From: DASRSS01 sp035765515
GTDB taxonomy: Bacteria > Actinomycetota > Actinomycetes > Mycobacteriales > Jatrophihabitantaceae
DNA: 7,612 nt
Assembly (NCBI GenBank): GCA_035765515.1
Contig: DASTXN010000098.1
Coordinates: 1 to 7,612 of the forward strand
Reading direction: 5' to 3'
Made by a program: the position numbers and the translations under genes. The notes beneath the pieces were generated by a model. It had not been told where the DNA came from. It ran no database searches and was given only the letters and a program-made list of their open reading frames with translations. Each line of letters starts with the position of its first letter. Position 1 is the first letter of the stretch. Shown in pieces: positions 1 through 5,352 of the stretch.

Positions 1-45
1 GCACTTCGCGTCCACGGCCGACCGGGCGAGTGCCTGCCTCGTCAC
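1..45 (-). CDS. Possible divergent gene, first 15 codons only
   Basis: On the minus strand a GTG at 45-43 opens a frame that runs to the left edge without a stop and would read MTRQALARSAVDAKC. A GGAGG lies at 60-56, ten bases upstream, a workable ribosome binding site. Fourteen of the fifteen codons end in G or C, as in the real genes here. The gene would be divergent from the efflux transporter at 244, an arrangement in which a transcriptional regulator of the pump is common, but 15 residues are too few to assign any family. The opposite strand is also open here, so the call rests only on the ribosome binding site and codon bias. Confidence 0.3.
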   Translation of the reverse strand, partial: MTRQALARSAVDAKC

Positions 46-132
46 GTTGTCGGACCCTCCGTCCAGGATTCTCGGTGGTACTCGCCCGTGATCAGTGCTC
101 GATCGCCGGGCGACGACAGGTTTGCTGTCGGG

Positions 133-203
133 AAGCTAAAGAACGCTTGCGTTTCTTATGGTGCGTCCGCTAGCTTAGCCGATAGAGAACGCATCCGTAT
201 CCT
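133..203 (+). promoter_or_regulatory. Candidate promoter/operator region of the efflux gene
   Basis: The stretch from about 121 to 243 is visibly richer in A and T than the rest of the window. Two promoter-like pairs are seen. One is TTAGCC (175-180) and TATCCT (198-203), spaced 17, which would give a short leader of about 35 bases. The other is TTGCGT (147-152) and TAGCTT (171-176), spaced 18. Repeats overlie them: AAGCTA (133-138) is the reverse complement of TAGCTT (171-176), AGAACGC occurs at 140-146 and again at 186-192, and GCGTTTCT (149-156) is its near inverted copy. This is a plausible place for a repressor to bind, but no known operator is recognised. The remainder of 46-243 shows nothing else beyond the ribosome binding site at 233-237. 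Confidence 0.4.
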
Positions 204-243
204 AACCCGTCTTTCAGAGACTCGCCTAACCCAGGAGAACTCG

Positions 244-1902
244 GTGACCCAGACCGTAGCCGCTGCCCCCGAACGGGGCCACCGCGGCGCCCGGCGACAC
301 GCGCACCCCGCACTAGTGTTGCTGCTCATCGCCGGAGCCCAGCTGATGGTCGTGCTGGACGGCACGATCGTGAACATCGCGCTGCCCTCGATGGGCGCGT
401 ACTTCGACAAGGACCAGACGTCCATGACGTGGGCGCTGAACGCGTACACGCTGGCCTTCGGTGGTCTGCTGCTGCTCGGCGGCCGTTCCGGTGACATCCT
501 CGGCCGCCGCCGCATGTTCATCGTCGGCCTCTCGCTGTTCACCGCGGGCAGCTTCCTGGCCGGCATCTCGACGACCTTCCCCGAGATGCTCGTCGGCCGC
601 GTGATCCAGGGCATCGGCGGCGCGATCGCCGCGCCGACCGCGCTGTCGCTGATCGCGAACGAATTCGACGAGGGTCCGGAGCGGACGCGGGCATTTGCCG
701 TGTATGCCGCGGTGTCCGGTGCCGGCGCCGCGCTCGGCCTGCTGCTCGGCGGCATCCTGACGAACTACTTCAGCTGGCGCTGGGTGCTGTTCGTGAACGT
801 CCCGATCGGCCTGCTGCTCATCACCGGCGCGTTCCTGTACCTGCACCAGACCGACCGGCTGCGCGGACGCATCGACTTCGTCGGCGGCCTGATCTCCGTC
901 GCCGGCATGGTGGCGCTGGTGTACGGCTTCATCCACGCGGCCAACGACGGCTGGCGCAACGGCGAGACGGTCGGCGTGCTCGTGGCCTCCGGCGTGCTGC
1001 TGGTCGGCTTCGTGCTCTTCGAGGCGTACGGCACTGCCCACCCGATCATGCCGATGCGCATCTTCGAGAGCCGCAGCCGCGGCGGTGCGTACCTGGTGAT
1101 GCTGGTGGCCGGCGCGGCGATGTTCGGCATGTTCTACTTCATCACCTTCTTCGTGCAGGGCGTGCGGGACTACAGCGCGCTGAAGACCGGCTTCGCGTTC
1201 CTCCCGATCGCGCTGACCATCGGCGTGACGTCCCAGATCGTGGCCAAGCTGCTGCCGCGCACCGGCCCGAAGCCGCTGATCAGCGTCGGCACCGTGCTGC
1301 TGACCGGCTCGCTGCTGTGGCTGTCGCGGGTGAGCACGGCCTCGCAGTACGCCGACACCCTGCTGCCCGGCATGATCGTGCTGGCGGTCGCGATGGGGTG
1401 CCTGTTCGTCCCGCTGACCACGGTGGCCGTGTCGAAGATCGAGAACACCGACGCGGGTCTGGCGTCCGCACTGCTCAACGTCGGCCAGCAGGTCGGCGGC
1501 GCGATCGGGCTGTCCGTGCTCGCAACCGTGTTCGCGACCTCGGCACGCAACTTCGCCGCCGATCACATCGGTGGGGTGCAGGCCGCGCTGGGCAGGCTCC
1601 CCGGCAACCTGCCTCAGCTCGTCGGCGCGAAGGTGCAGGCGGCCGGCAGCAACGGGATCCAGAAGGCGGACATCGACAAGTTCGTGAACGGTCTGCCGGC
1701 CGGGCAGCGTCCCGCCGCGCACGACTTCTTCTACGGCCCGTACGCGCAGCTGTCGCACCAGATCCAGGCGCACGCGTCCGGCCAAGCGTTCCTCACCGGC
1801 GCGATCTTCGGCGTCGTCGGGATCGTGGTCGCGCTCGTCGTGATCAACGTGAAGAAGTCGGACGTCCCCAGTGAGCCGCCGCTGGAGGCCGTCGCCGCCT
1901 GA
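244..1902 (+). CDS. MFS drug efflux transporter, DHA2 (EmrB/QacA-like) family
   Basis: This is a cytoplasmic-membrane proton-coupled antiporter, probably exporting drugs or other amphipathic compounds; the substrate cannot be read from sequence. The 552-residue product fits the 14-helix DHA2 group. Helix 1 (about 22-46) carries the family's LDGTIVNIALP motif with Asp39. Loop motif A, GGRSGDILGRRRMF, is at 79-92. Motif B, GRVIQGIGGAIAAPTAL, starts near 118 with Arg119. Motif C, rich in Gly and Ala, spans about 159-171 and is followed by FSWRWVLFVNVPIG. An approximately 80-residue hydrophilic loop (431-514) separates helices 13 and 14 and should face outward. I chose GTG 244 because AGGAG sits at 233-237, six bases upstream, and because the open frame before it is lower in GC and encodes nothing transporter-like. 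The gene converges on sdaA. Family is firm; specificity is unknown. Confidence 0.94.
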   Translation: MTQTVAAAPERGHRGARRHAHPALVLLLIAGAQLMVVLDGTIVNIALPSMGAYFDKDQTSMTWALNAYTLAFGGLLLLGGRSGDILGRRRMFIVGLSLFTAGSFLAGISTTFPEMLVGRVIQGIGGAIAAPTALSLIANEFDEGPERTRAFAVYAAVSGAGAALGLLLGGILTNYFSWRWVLFVNVPIGLLLITGAFLYLHQTDRLRGRIDFVGGLISVAGMVALVYGFIHAANDGWRNGETVGVLVASGVLLVGFVLFEAYGTAHPIMPMRIFESRSRGGAYLVMLVAGAAMFGMFYFITFFVQGVRDYSALKTGFAFLPIALTIGVTSQIVAKLLPRTGPKPLISVGTVLLTGSLLWLSRVSTASQYADTLLPGMIVLAVAMGCLFVPLTTVAVSKIENTDAGLASALLNVGQQVGGAIGLSVLATVFATSARNFAADHIGGVQAALGRLPGNLPQLVGAKVQAAGSNGIQKADIDKFVNGLPAGQRPAAHDFFYGPYAQLSHQIQAHASGQAFLTGAIFGVVGIVVALVVINVKKSDVPSEPPLEAVAA

Positions 1903-1913
1903 CACCACGTTGA

Positions 1914-1975
1914 GTGACGGATCGGCGCGTCCGGAGGCGGGATCACTCCCGTCTCCGGACGTCGCTATCCGTCAC
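1914..1975. terminator. Long symmetric hairpin between convergent genes, likely bidirectional terminator
   Basis: The outer arms GTGACGGAT (1914-1922) and ATCCGTCAC (1967-1975) are perfect complements. The inner arms 1929-1942 and 1947-1960 form a 14-bp stem with a single G-T wobble, closing on the four-base loop TCAC. The structure starts 12 bases after the transporter stop and ends 17 bases before the sdaA stop, and it has no U-tract on either side, as is usual for hairpin terminators in high-GC actinobacteria. Its symmetry means it can act for both converging transcripts. Confidence 0.75.
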
Positions 1976-1991
1976 CCGATGCAGGTCGCCG

Positions 1992-3362
1992 TCAGCACTC
2001 GATCACGTTGACGGCCAGGCCGCCGCGCGCGGTCTCCTTGTACTTGATCTTCATGTCTGCACCGGTCTCGCGCATCGTCTTGATCACCTTGTCCAGGCTG
2101 ACGATGTGTTCGCCGCTACCGCGGAGGGCGATGCGGGCGGCGTTGATCGCCTTCACCGCAGCCATCGCGTTGCGCTCGATGCAGGGCACCTGAACCAGGC
2201 CGCCGACGGGGTCGCAGGTCAGCCCCAGGTTGTGCTCCATGCCGATCTCTGCCGCGTTCTCGACCTGTGCCGGCGTCCCACCGAGGACCTCGCACAGCGC
2301 ACCGGCAGCCATCGAGCAGGCCGAGCCGACCTCGCCCTGGCAACCGACCTCGGCGCCGGAGATCGACGCGTTCTCCTTGTACAGCACTCCGATCGCACCC
2401 GCGGTGAGCAGGAACCGGATCACGCCGTCCTCGTTCGCGCCGGGCACGAAGCGCACGTAGTAGTGCAGTACCGCGGGCAGGATTCCCGCGGCACCGTTCG
2501 TCGGCGCGGTGACGACCCGCCCACCGGCGGCGTTCTCCTCGTTCACCGCGAGTGCGAACAGATCCACCCAGTCCATGACGCGCAGCGGGTCAGTCGCATA
2601 GGTCTCGGCACACAGCCGCCGGTACAGCTCCGGCGCGCGCCGCGGCACCTTCAGCCCGCCCGGCAGGGTGCCCTCGTGCGTCCAGCCGTTCGTGACGCAC
2701 TCCTGCATCACGGCCCAGATCTGCAGCAGTCCGGCGCGCACGTCCGCCTCAGAGCGCCACGCCGTTTCGTTCGCGAGCATCACGCCGCTGACCGGCAGGC
2801 CCGACTCGCGGCAGCGCGCCATCAACTCGGCGCCGGTGTGGAACGGGTAGCGCAGCGCGGTGTCGTCGGCCTTGATCCGGTCCGCGCCCGCCGCCTGCTC
2901 GTCCACGACGAACCCTCCGCCGACGGAGTAGTAGGTGCGCTCGCGAAGCAGGGCACCATCTGCCCCGTAGGCGAAGTAGCGCATCCCGTTCGGATGGAAC
3001 GGCAGGCTCTCGCGCCGGTGCAGCACCAAATCGTCCTCGGCCAGCGCGGCGTCCTGCTTGCCGAGTAGCTCGACCCGTCCGGCAGCACGCACCGCGGCGG
3101 CCCGCTCCCGCGCGGTGTCGGTGTCGACGGTCTCCGGCCGCTCGCCGAGCAGGCCCAGGATCACCGCCCTGTCGCTGCCGTGTCCGTGACCGGTCGCGCC
3201 CAGCGAGCCGAACAGCTCGACCCGCACGCGCTCGACCTGGTTCAGCAGGCCGTCGTCGTCCAGCCCGGTCGCGAACGTGCGGGCGGCGCGCATCGGGCCG
3301 ACCGTGTGCGAGGAGGACGGCCCGATGCCGATGGAGAACAGGTCGAACACGCTGATGGCCAC
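1992..3362 (-). CDS. sdaA: L-serine ammonia-lyase, iron-sulfur dependent, single chain
   Basis: A cytoplasmic enzyme that deaminates L-serine to pyruvate and ammonia using a [4Fe-4S] cluster instead of pyridoxal phosphate. The 456-residue product has both domains fused: the beta domain (about 3-155) opening with FSIGIGPSSSHTVGPM (9-24), and the alpha domain (about 185-450). Cys341, Cys383 and Cys394 have the spacing of the three cluster ligands, and the very last residue is Cys456. In the structurally characterised Legionella enzyme the C-terminal Cys occupies the fourth iron site in a tail-in-mouth arrangement; the same 42-11-62 spacing is seen here. The start is GTG 3362: an in-frame stop at 3392-3390 leaves no other initiator upstream, and the product then begins as the family does. 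GGAG lies only two bases before it, a weak ribosome binding site. Oxygen and peroxides would inactivate the cluster, of interest given ohr upstream. Confidence 0.97.
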   Translation of the reverse strand: MAISVFDLFSIGIGPSSSHTVGPMRAARTFATGLDDDGLLNQVERVRVELFGSLGATGHGHGSDRAVILGLLGERPETVDTDTARERAAAVRAAGRVELLGKQDAALAEDDLVLHRRESLPFHPNGMRYFAYGADGALLRERTYYSVGGGFVVDEQAAGADRIKADDTALRYPFHTGAELMARCRESGLPVSGVMLANETAWRSEADVRAGLLQIWAVMQECVTNGWTHEGTLPGGLKVPRRAPELYRRLCAETYATDPLRVMDWVDLFALAVNEENAAGGRVVTAPTNGAAGILPAVLHYYVRFVPGANEDGVIRFLLTAGAIGVLYKENASISGAEVGCQGEVGSACSMAAGALCEVLGGTPAQVENAAEIGMEHNLGLTCDPVGGLVQVPCIERNAMAAVKAINAARIALRGSGEHIVSLDKVIKTMRETGADMKIKYKETARGGLAVNVIEC

Positions 3363-3387
3363 AACTCCATCATGCGCCCCGTACCGC

Positions 3388-3483
3388 GATCAGGTATCCC
3401 GGCCCGCTTTCCCCACGCACCGACCAGATTTCGTGCTTGAAACTGGTCGCACCAGGGGGAAAGCGGGCGACACCAGCCTGATC
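3388..3483 (-). terminator. Three-tier nested inverted repeat between ohr and sdaA
   Basis: Three pairs of arms share one centre. The outer pair is GATCAGG (3388-3394) and CCTGATC (3477-3483). The middle pair is a perfect 13-bp match, GCCCGCTTTCCCC (3402-3414) with GGGGAAAGCGGGC (3456-3468). The inner pair is CGACCAG plus TTTC (3421-3432) with GAAA plus CTGGTCG (3439-3449), broken by one bulged A at 3428 and closed by a six-base loop. It begins eight bases beyond the ohr stop on the minus strand, so termination of ohr before sdaA is the simplest role. At 96 bases it is longer than most terminators, and a small palindromic repeat element is the alternative. Confidence 0.7.
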
Positions 3484-3491
3484 AGACGTTC

Positions 3492-3914
3492 TCAGACGAC
3501 CGTCAGCGTGACGTTGATGTTGCCACGGGTGGCCTTGGAGTACGGGCAGAACTGGTGGGCCATCTCCACCAGCTCGCGGGCCTTGGCCTCGTCCACCCCC
3601 GGAATGTTCACCTTGAGCTCGACGGCCAGGCCGAACCCGCCGTCCGAGGACGGGCCGAAGGAGACCTCGGCGGTAACGGTCGAGTCTGAGGTGTCCACGC
3701 CGACCGTCTGCGCGCGGTTGGCCAGCGCGCCCTGGAAGCAGGCCGAGTAGCCCGCGGCGAACAGCGTCTCCGGGTTCGCCTTCGGCTGGTCGGACGTGCC
3801 GGGCTGCGCGAGGTCGAGGTCGATAATTCCGTCCGCGCTCTTCACGTGTCCGGCGCGGCCACCCTTTGCGGTGGCAGCGGTGGTGTACGCGACCTTGGTC
3901 AGTTCGATCGGCAT
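3492..3914 (-). CDS. ohr: Organic hydroperoxide resistance protein (Ohr/OsmC superfamily)
   Basis: A cytoplasmic thiol peroxidase that reduces organic hydroperoxides, typically recycled through a lipoylated protein in characterised Ohr enzymes. The 140-residue length is normal for Ohr. The catalytic set is complete: the peroxidatic Cys59 in YSACF, the resolving Cys123 in FCPYS, and the Arg20 and Glu49 that position the active-site thiolate in Ohr structures. The N-terminus KVAYTTAATAKGGRAGHV and the C-terminal GNINVTLTV strand favour Ohr over OsmC. The start is ATG 3914 with AAGGAG four bases upstream; the frame stays open far beyond it, but that extension is antisense to the SIP gene and is not Ohr-like. 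It is divergent from the SIP reductase and upstream of sdaA, separated by a large hairpin. No MarR-type ohrR regulator gene lies next to it, so its regulator must be elsewhere. Confidence 0.96.
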   Translation of the reverse strand: MPIELTKVAYTTAATAKGGRAGHVKSADGIIDLDLAQPGTSDQPKANPETLFAAGYSACFQGALANRAQTVGVDTSDSTVTAEVSFGPSSDGGFGLAVELKVNIPGVDEAKARELVEMAHQFCPYSKATRGNINVTLTVV

Positions 3915-4109
3915 GGCACTCCTTCGACGAGTCTGAATTCCTACAACGCCAGCGGCTGTTGTCCGCTTCCCGACGTTAGGCGCTGGCGGGATCCGTCCGT
4001 CGGGCGGGTCGGCCGGGCGGCTACTCGTGGCCGCGGTCGCCGGCCAGGTGGCTGTTGCGCCCCCCGCCGGGCTCGGGCGCTGCTGCCGCTGCCCGTACAG
4101 TCGCGTTCC
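3915..4109. promoter_or_regulatory. Divergent ohr / SIP intergenic region with inverted repeats
   Basis: This 195-base region should hold the promoters of both divergent genes. Close to ohr is ACAAC (3943-3947), a ten-base gap, then GTTGT (3958-3962), a spacing suitable for a dimeric repressor. Overlapping it is a second inverted repeat, CGCCAGCG (3947-3954) and CGCTGGCG (3981-3988), both perfect 8-mers. On the minus strand TAACGT (3978-3973) fits the TANNNT pattern of an actinobacterial -10, with no convincing -35. The stretch from about 3990 to 4090 is very GC-rich and shows nothing I can name. Binding by an OhrR-type regulator is possible, but the repeat does not match an operator I recognise. 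Confidence 0.4.
4096..4101 (+). promoter_or_regulatory. Candidate -10 element placing the SIP transcript start at its GTG
   Basis: TACAGT fits the TANNNT -10 pattern and ends eight bases before the GTG at 4110, the first purine downstream. Together with the absence of a purine-rich ribosome binding site before that GTG, this suggests a leaderless transcript, a common arrangement in actinobacteria. This is inference from a six-base match. Confidence 0.35.
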
Positions 4110-4829
4110 GTGAGCTCGCCGATCCGCCGTTCGCCCGTGCACACCGGACAGGTGATCGCTGCCCGGCAGCTGACGCCCCGGATGCGGCGGGTCACCGTCC
4201 AGTCCGACGCGATGATCGGCGTCGAGCTGCGCCCAGCGCAGGACGTCGAGTTGCACCTCGTGGACGCGTCCGGCCGGCGGGTCAAGCGGCGCTACACGAT
4301 CCGCACCGCGCGTCCGGACACCGGCGAACTCGACCTGGACGTGCTGCTGCACGGGAACTGGGCCGGATCGAGCTGGGGGGCCACCGCCGCACCGGGCGAC
4401 TCGGTCGCCTTCCAGGGCCCGCGCGGAAAGCTGCAGCTGCCCAGCGCCGACTGGCACCTGCTTGTCGGGGACGAGTCCGCGTTGCCGGCGATCGCGGCGA
4501 TCTGCGAATCCCTGCCGTCGGGCGAGGCAGCCGTCGCCGTGATCGAGGTGCAGGACGCGGCCGATGAGCTGCCGATCCCGCGCGCCGAGATGCACTGGGT
4601 GCACCGGGGTTCGGCCGCGGCCGGCGCGCCGGACCGGCTGGTGCCGCTGGTGGAGTCGCTGCCCTGGCCGCCCGGCGAGGGGCACGGTTACCTGATGGGC
4701 GAGACGCGGACGATGGTCGCGCTGCGGGCCGTACTTGAAGGTCGCGGGCTCGCACACGAGGCGATCTTCGTGAAGGGCTACTGGAACATCGGGCGTCCCG
4801 ATCGCGTCGCAGGTCGCGCACCGGGCTGA
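4110..4829 (+). CDS. Siderophore-interacting protein (SIP-type FAD-dependent ferric reductase)
   Basis: A probable cytoplasmic flavoenzyme that reduces ferric siderophores to release iron, in the family of ViuB and E. coli YqjH. The 239-residue product has the expected order. An N-terminal FAD barrel carries the RxYTxR-type motif R60-R-Y-T-I-R65, the flavin phosphate motif HGNWAGSSW (81-89), and GPRGKL (103-108). The C-terminal NAD(P)-binding-like domain starts near 117 with VGDESALPAIA and ends with GETRTMVALRAVL and KGYWNIG (222-228). In many relatives the last motif reads GYWRxG, so Asn replaces Arg here. GTG 4110 is the only sensible start: no ATG, GTG or TTG in frame lies close upstream, although GTG 4137 is possible. 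There is no visible ribosome binding site. It is divergent from ohr, and a palindrome lies just after its stop. No siderophore transport or synthesis gene is in view. Confidence 0.88.
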   Translation: MSSPIRRSPVHTGQVIAARQLTPRMRRVTVQSDAMIGVELRPAQDVELHLVDASGRRVKRRYTIRTARPDTGELDLDVLLHGNWAGSSWGATAAPGDSVAFQGPRGKLQLPSADWHLLVGDESALPAIAAICESLPSGEAAVAVIEVQDAADELPIPRAEMHWVHRGSAAAGAPDRLVPLVESLPWPPGEGHGYLMGETRTMVALRAVLEGRGLAHEAIFVKGYWNIGRPDRVAGRAPG

Positions 4830-4835
4830 TCATCG

Positions 4836-4899
4836 CCGCCTTTTCCGACAGCGTGCCCGCTCTGTCACCCAGACGCGGACAGCGTGTCGGAAATGGCGG
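4836..4899. terminator. Imperfect palindrome between the SIP and thioesterase genes
   Basis: TTTCCGACA (4842-4850) pairs perfectly with TGTCGGAAA (4885-4893). After one T-T mismatch the stem continues with CCGCC (4836-4840) and GGCGG (4895-4899). Inside, CCGC (4857-4860) can pair with GCGG (4875-4878) around a small CTG/CAG stem. It starts seven bases after the SIP stop, so it may terminate that gene. It also lies just upstream of the thioesterase start and could instead be a binding site. ACAGCGTG is directly repeated at 4848-4855 and 4879-4886. Confidence 0.5.
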
Positions 4900-4920
4900 G
4901 CGTTGTGGTGGGATCGGGTG

Positions 4921-5352
4921 GTGAGCGAGATCGACTACACGGCGCTGATGCCGTTCGCGGCGGCGGCTGGCGTGCGCATCGTGCGCGCCACCGCGGACGA
5001 GGTGCTCGGCGAGCTGGACTGGTCGGCCGAGCGGACGACGGCCGGCGGCGCACTGCACGGCGGCGCGATCATGACGCTGGCCGACAGCGTGGGCGCCGTG
5101 TGCGCATTCCTCAACCTGCCCGAGGGTGCGACCACGTCCACCACCAGTTCGTCGACCGTATTCGTCCGCGGCGTCAGATCCGGGACCGTGACCGCGCTGG
5201 CCCGTCCGCTGCACGTCGGGCGCAGCACGATCGCGGTCGTGACCGAGGTACGCGACGACAGTGGGGATTCCCCGGGTCGTGCTGGCGTAGCCGCCGGGAG
5301 AGGACGGCTGGTCGCCCAAGTCACGCAGTCGCAGGCGGTGCTGTACTCGTAG
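4921..5352 (+). CDS. PaaI-like hotdog-fold thioesterase
   Basis: Predicted acyl-CoA thioesterase of the PaaI/YbaW-like hotdog group, acting in the cytoplasm; the acyl substrate is unknown. In the 143-residue product the central helix motif ALHGGAIMTLADSVGA (45-60) carries the typical HGG turn (46-48) and Asp55, an acidic residue at the catalytic position in this group. It is followed by the strands TTSSSTVFVRGVRSGTVTA and the conserved VGRSTIAVVTEVRDD. Relatives usually go directly from the RDDxG turn to RLVAQVTQ, whereas here about 13 residues (116-128) intervene. GTG 4921 gives the normal N-terminus, with GGTGGGA (4907-4913) as a loose ribosome binding site; GTG 4918 or TTG 4903 are alternatives. 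It follows the SIP gene on the same strand after 91 bases containing a palindrome, so co-transcription is uncertain. Its stop directly abuts the stop of the next, convergent gene. Confidence 0.86.
   Translation: MSEIDYTALMPFAAAAGVRIVRATADEVLGELDWSAERTTAGGALHGGAIMTLADSVGAVCAFLNLPEGATTSTTSSSTVFVRGVRSGTVTALARPLHVGRSTIAVVTEVRDDSGDSPGRAGVAAGRGRLVAQVTQSQAVLYS

Noticed and set aside
88..243. Upstream extension of the transporter starting at GTG 88 (the frame is open even to position 1)
   Set aside because: The added 52 residues are hydrophilic, unlike transporter N-termini, their DNA is lower in GC with poor codon bias, and GTG 244 has a good AGGAG.
313..1908. 531-codon open frame antisense to the transporter
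   Set aside because: Its composition (Arg, Asp, His, Gln, Gly rich, no domains) is that of a mirror frame of a high-GC gene; the plus strand encodes complete MFS motifs.
1914..3068. 384-codon plus-strand frame opposite sdaA
   Set aside because: It overlaps the terminator hairpin and a fully conserved sdaA, and shows only low-complexity His/Arg/Asp-rich sequence.
3388..3483. Insertion sequence or intact MITE at the nested palindrome
   Set aside because: No clear target-site duplication flanks the outer arms and no transposase is present, so it is listed as a hairpin; the repeat-family idea is kept only as a finding.
3943..3962. Named OhrR operator
   Set aside because: The ACAAC-N10-GTTGT symmetry is real but does not match an operator consensus I can cite for actinobacteria.
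3915..4757. Upstream extension of ohr in the same frame
   Set aside because: It is antisense to the SIP gene, Arg/Pro-rich and without homology to Ohr; ATG 3914 with AAGGAG gives exactly an Ohr N-terminus.
4282..5319. 345-codon minus-strand frame across the SIP and thioesterase genes
   Set aside because: Arg/Pro/Ser low-complexity shadow frame spanning two well-supported genes and the palindrome between them.
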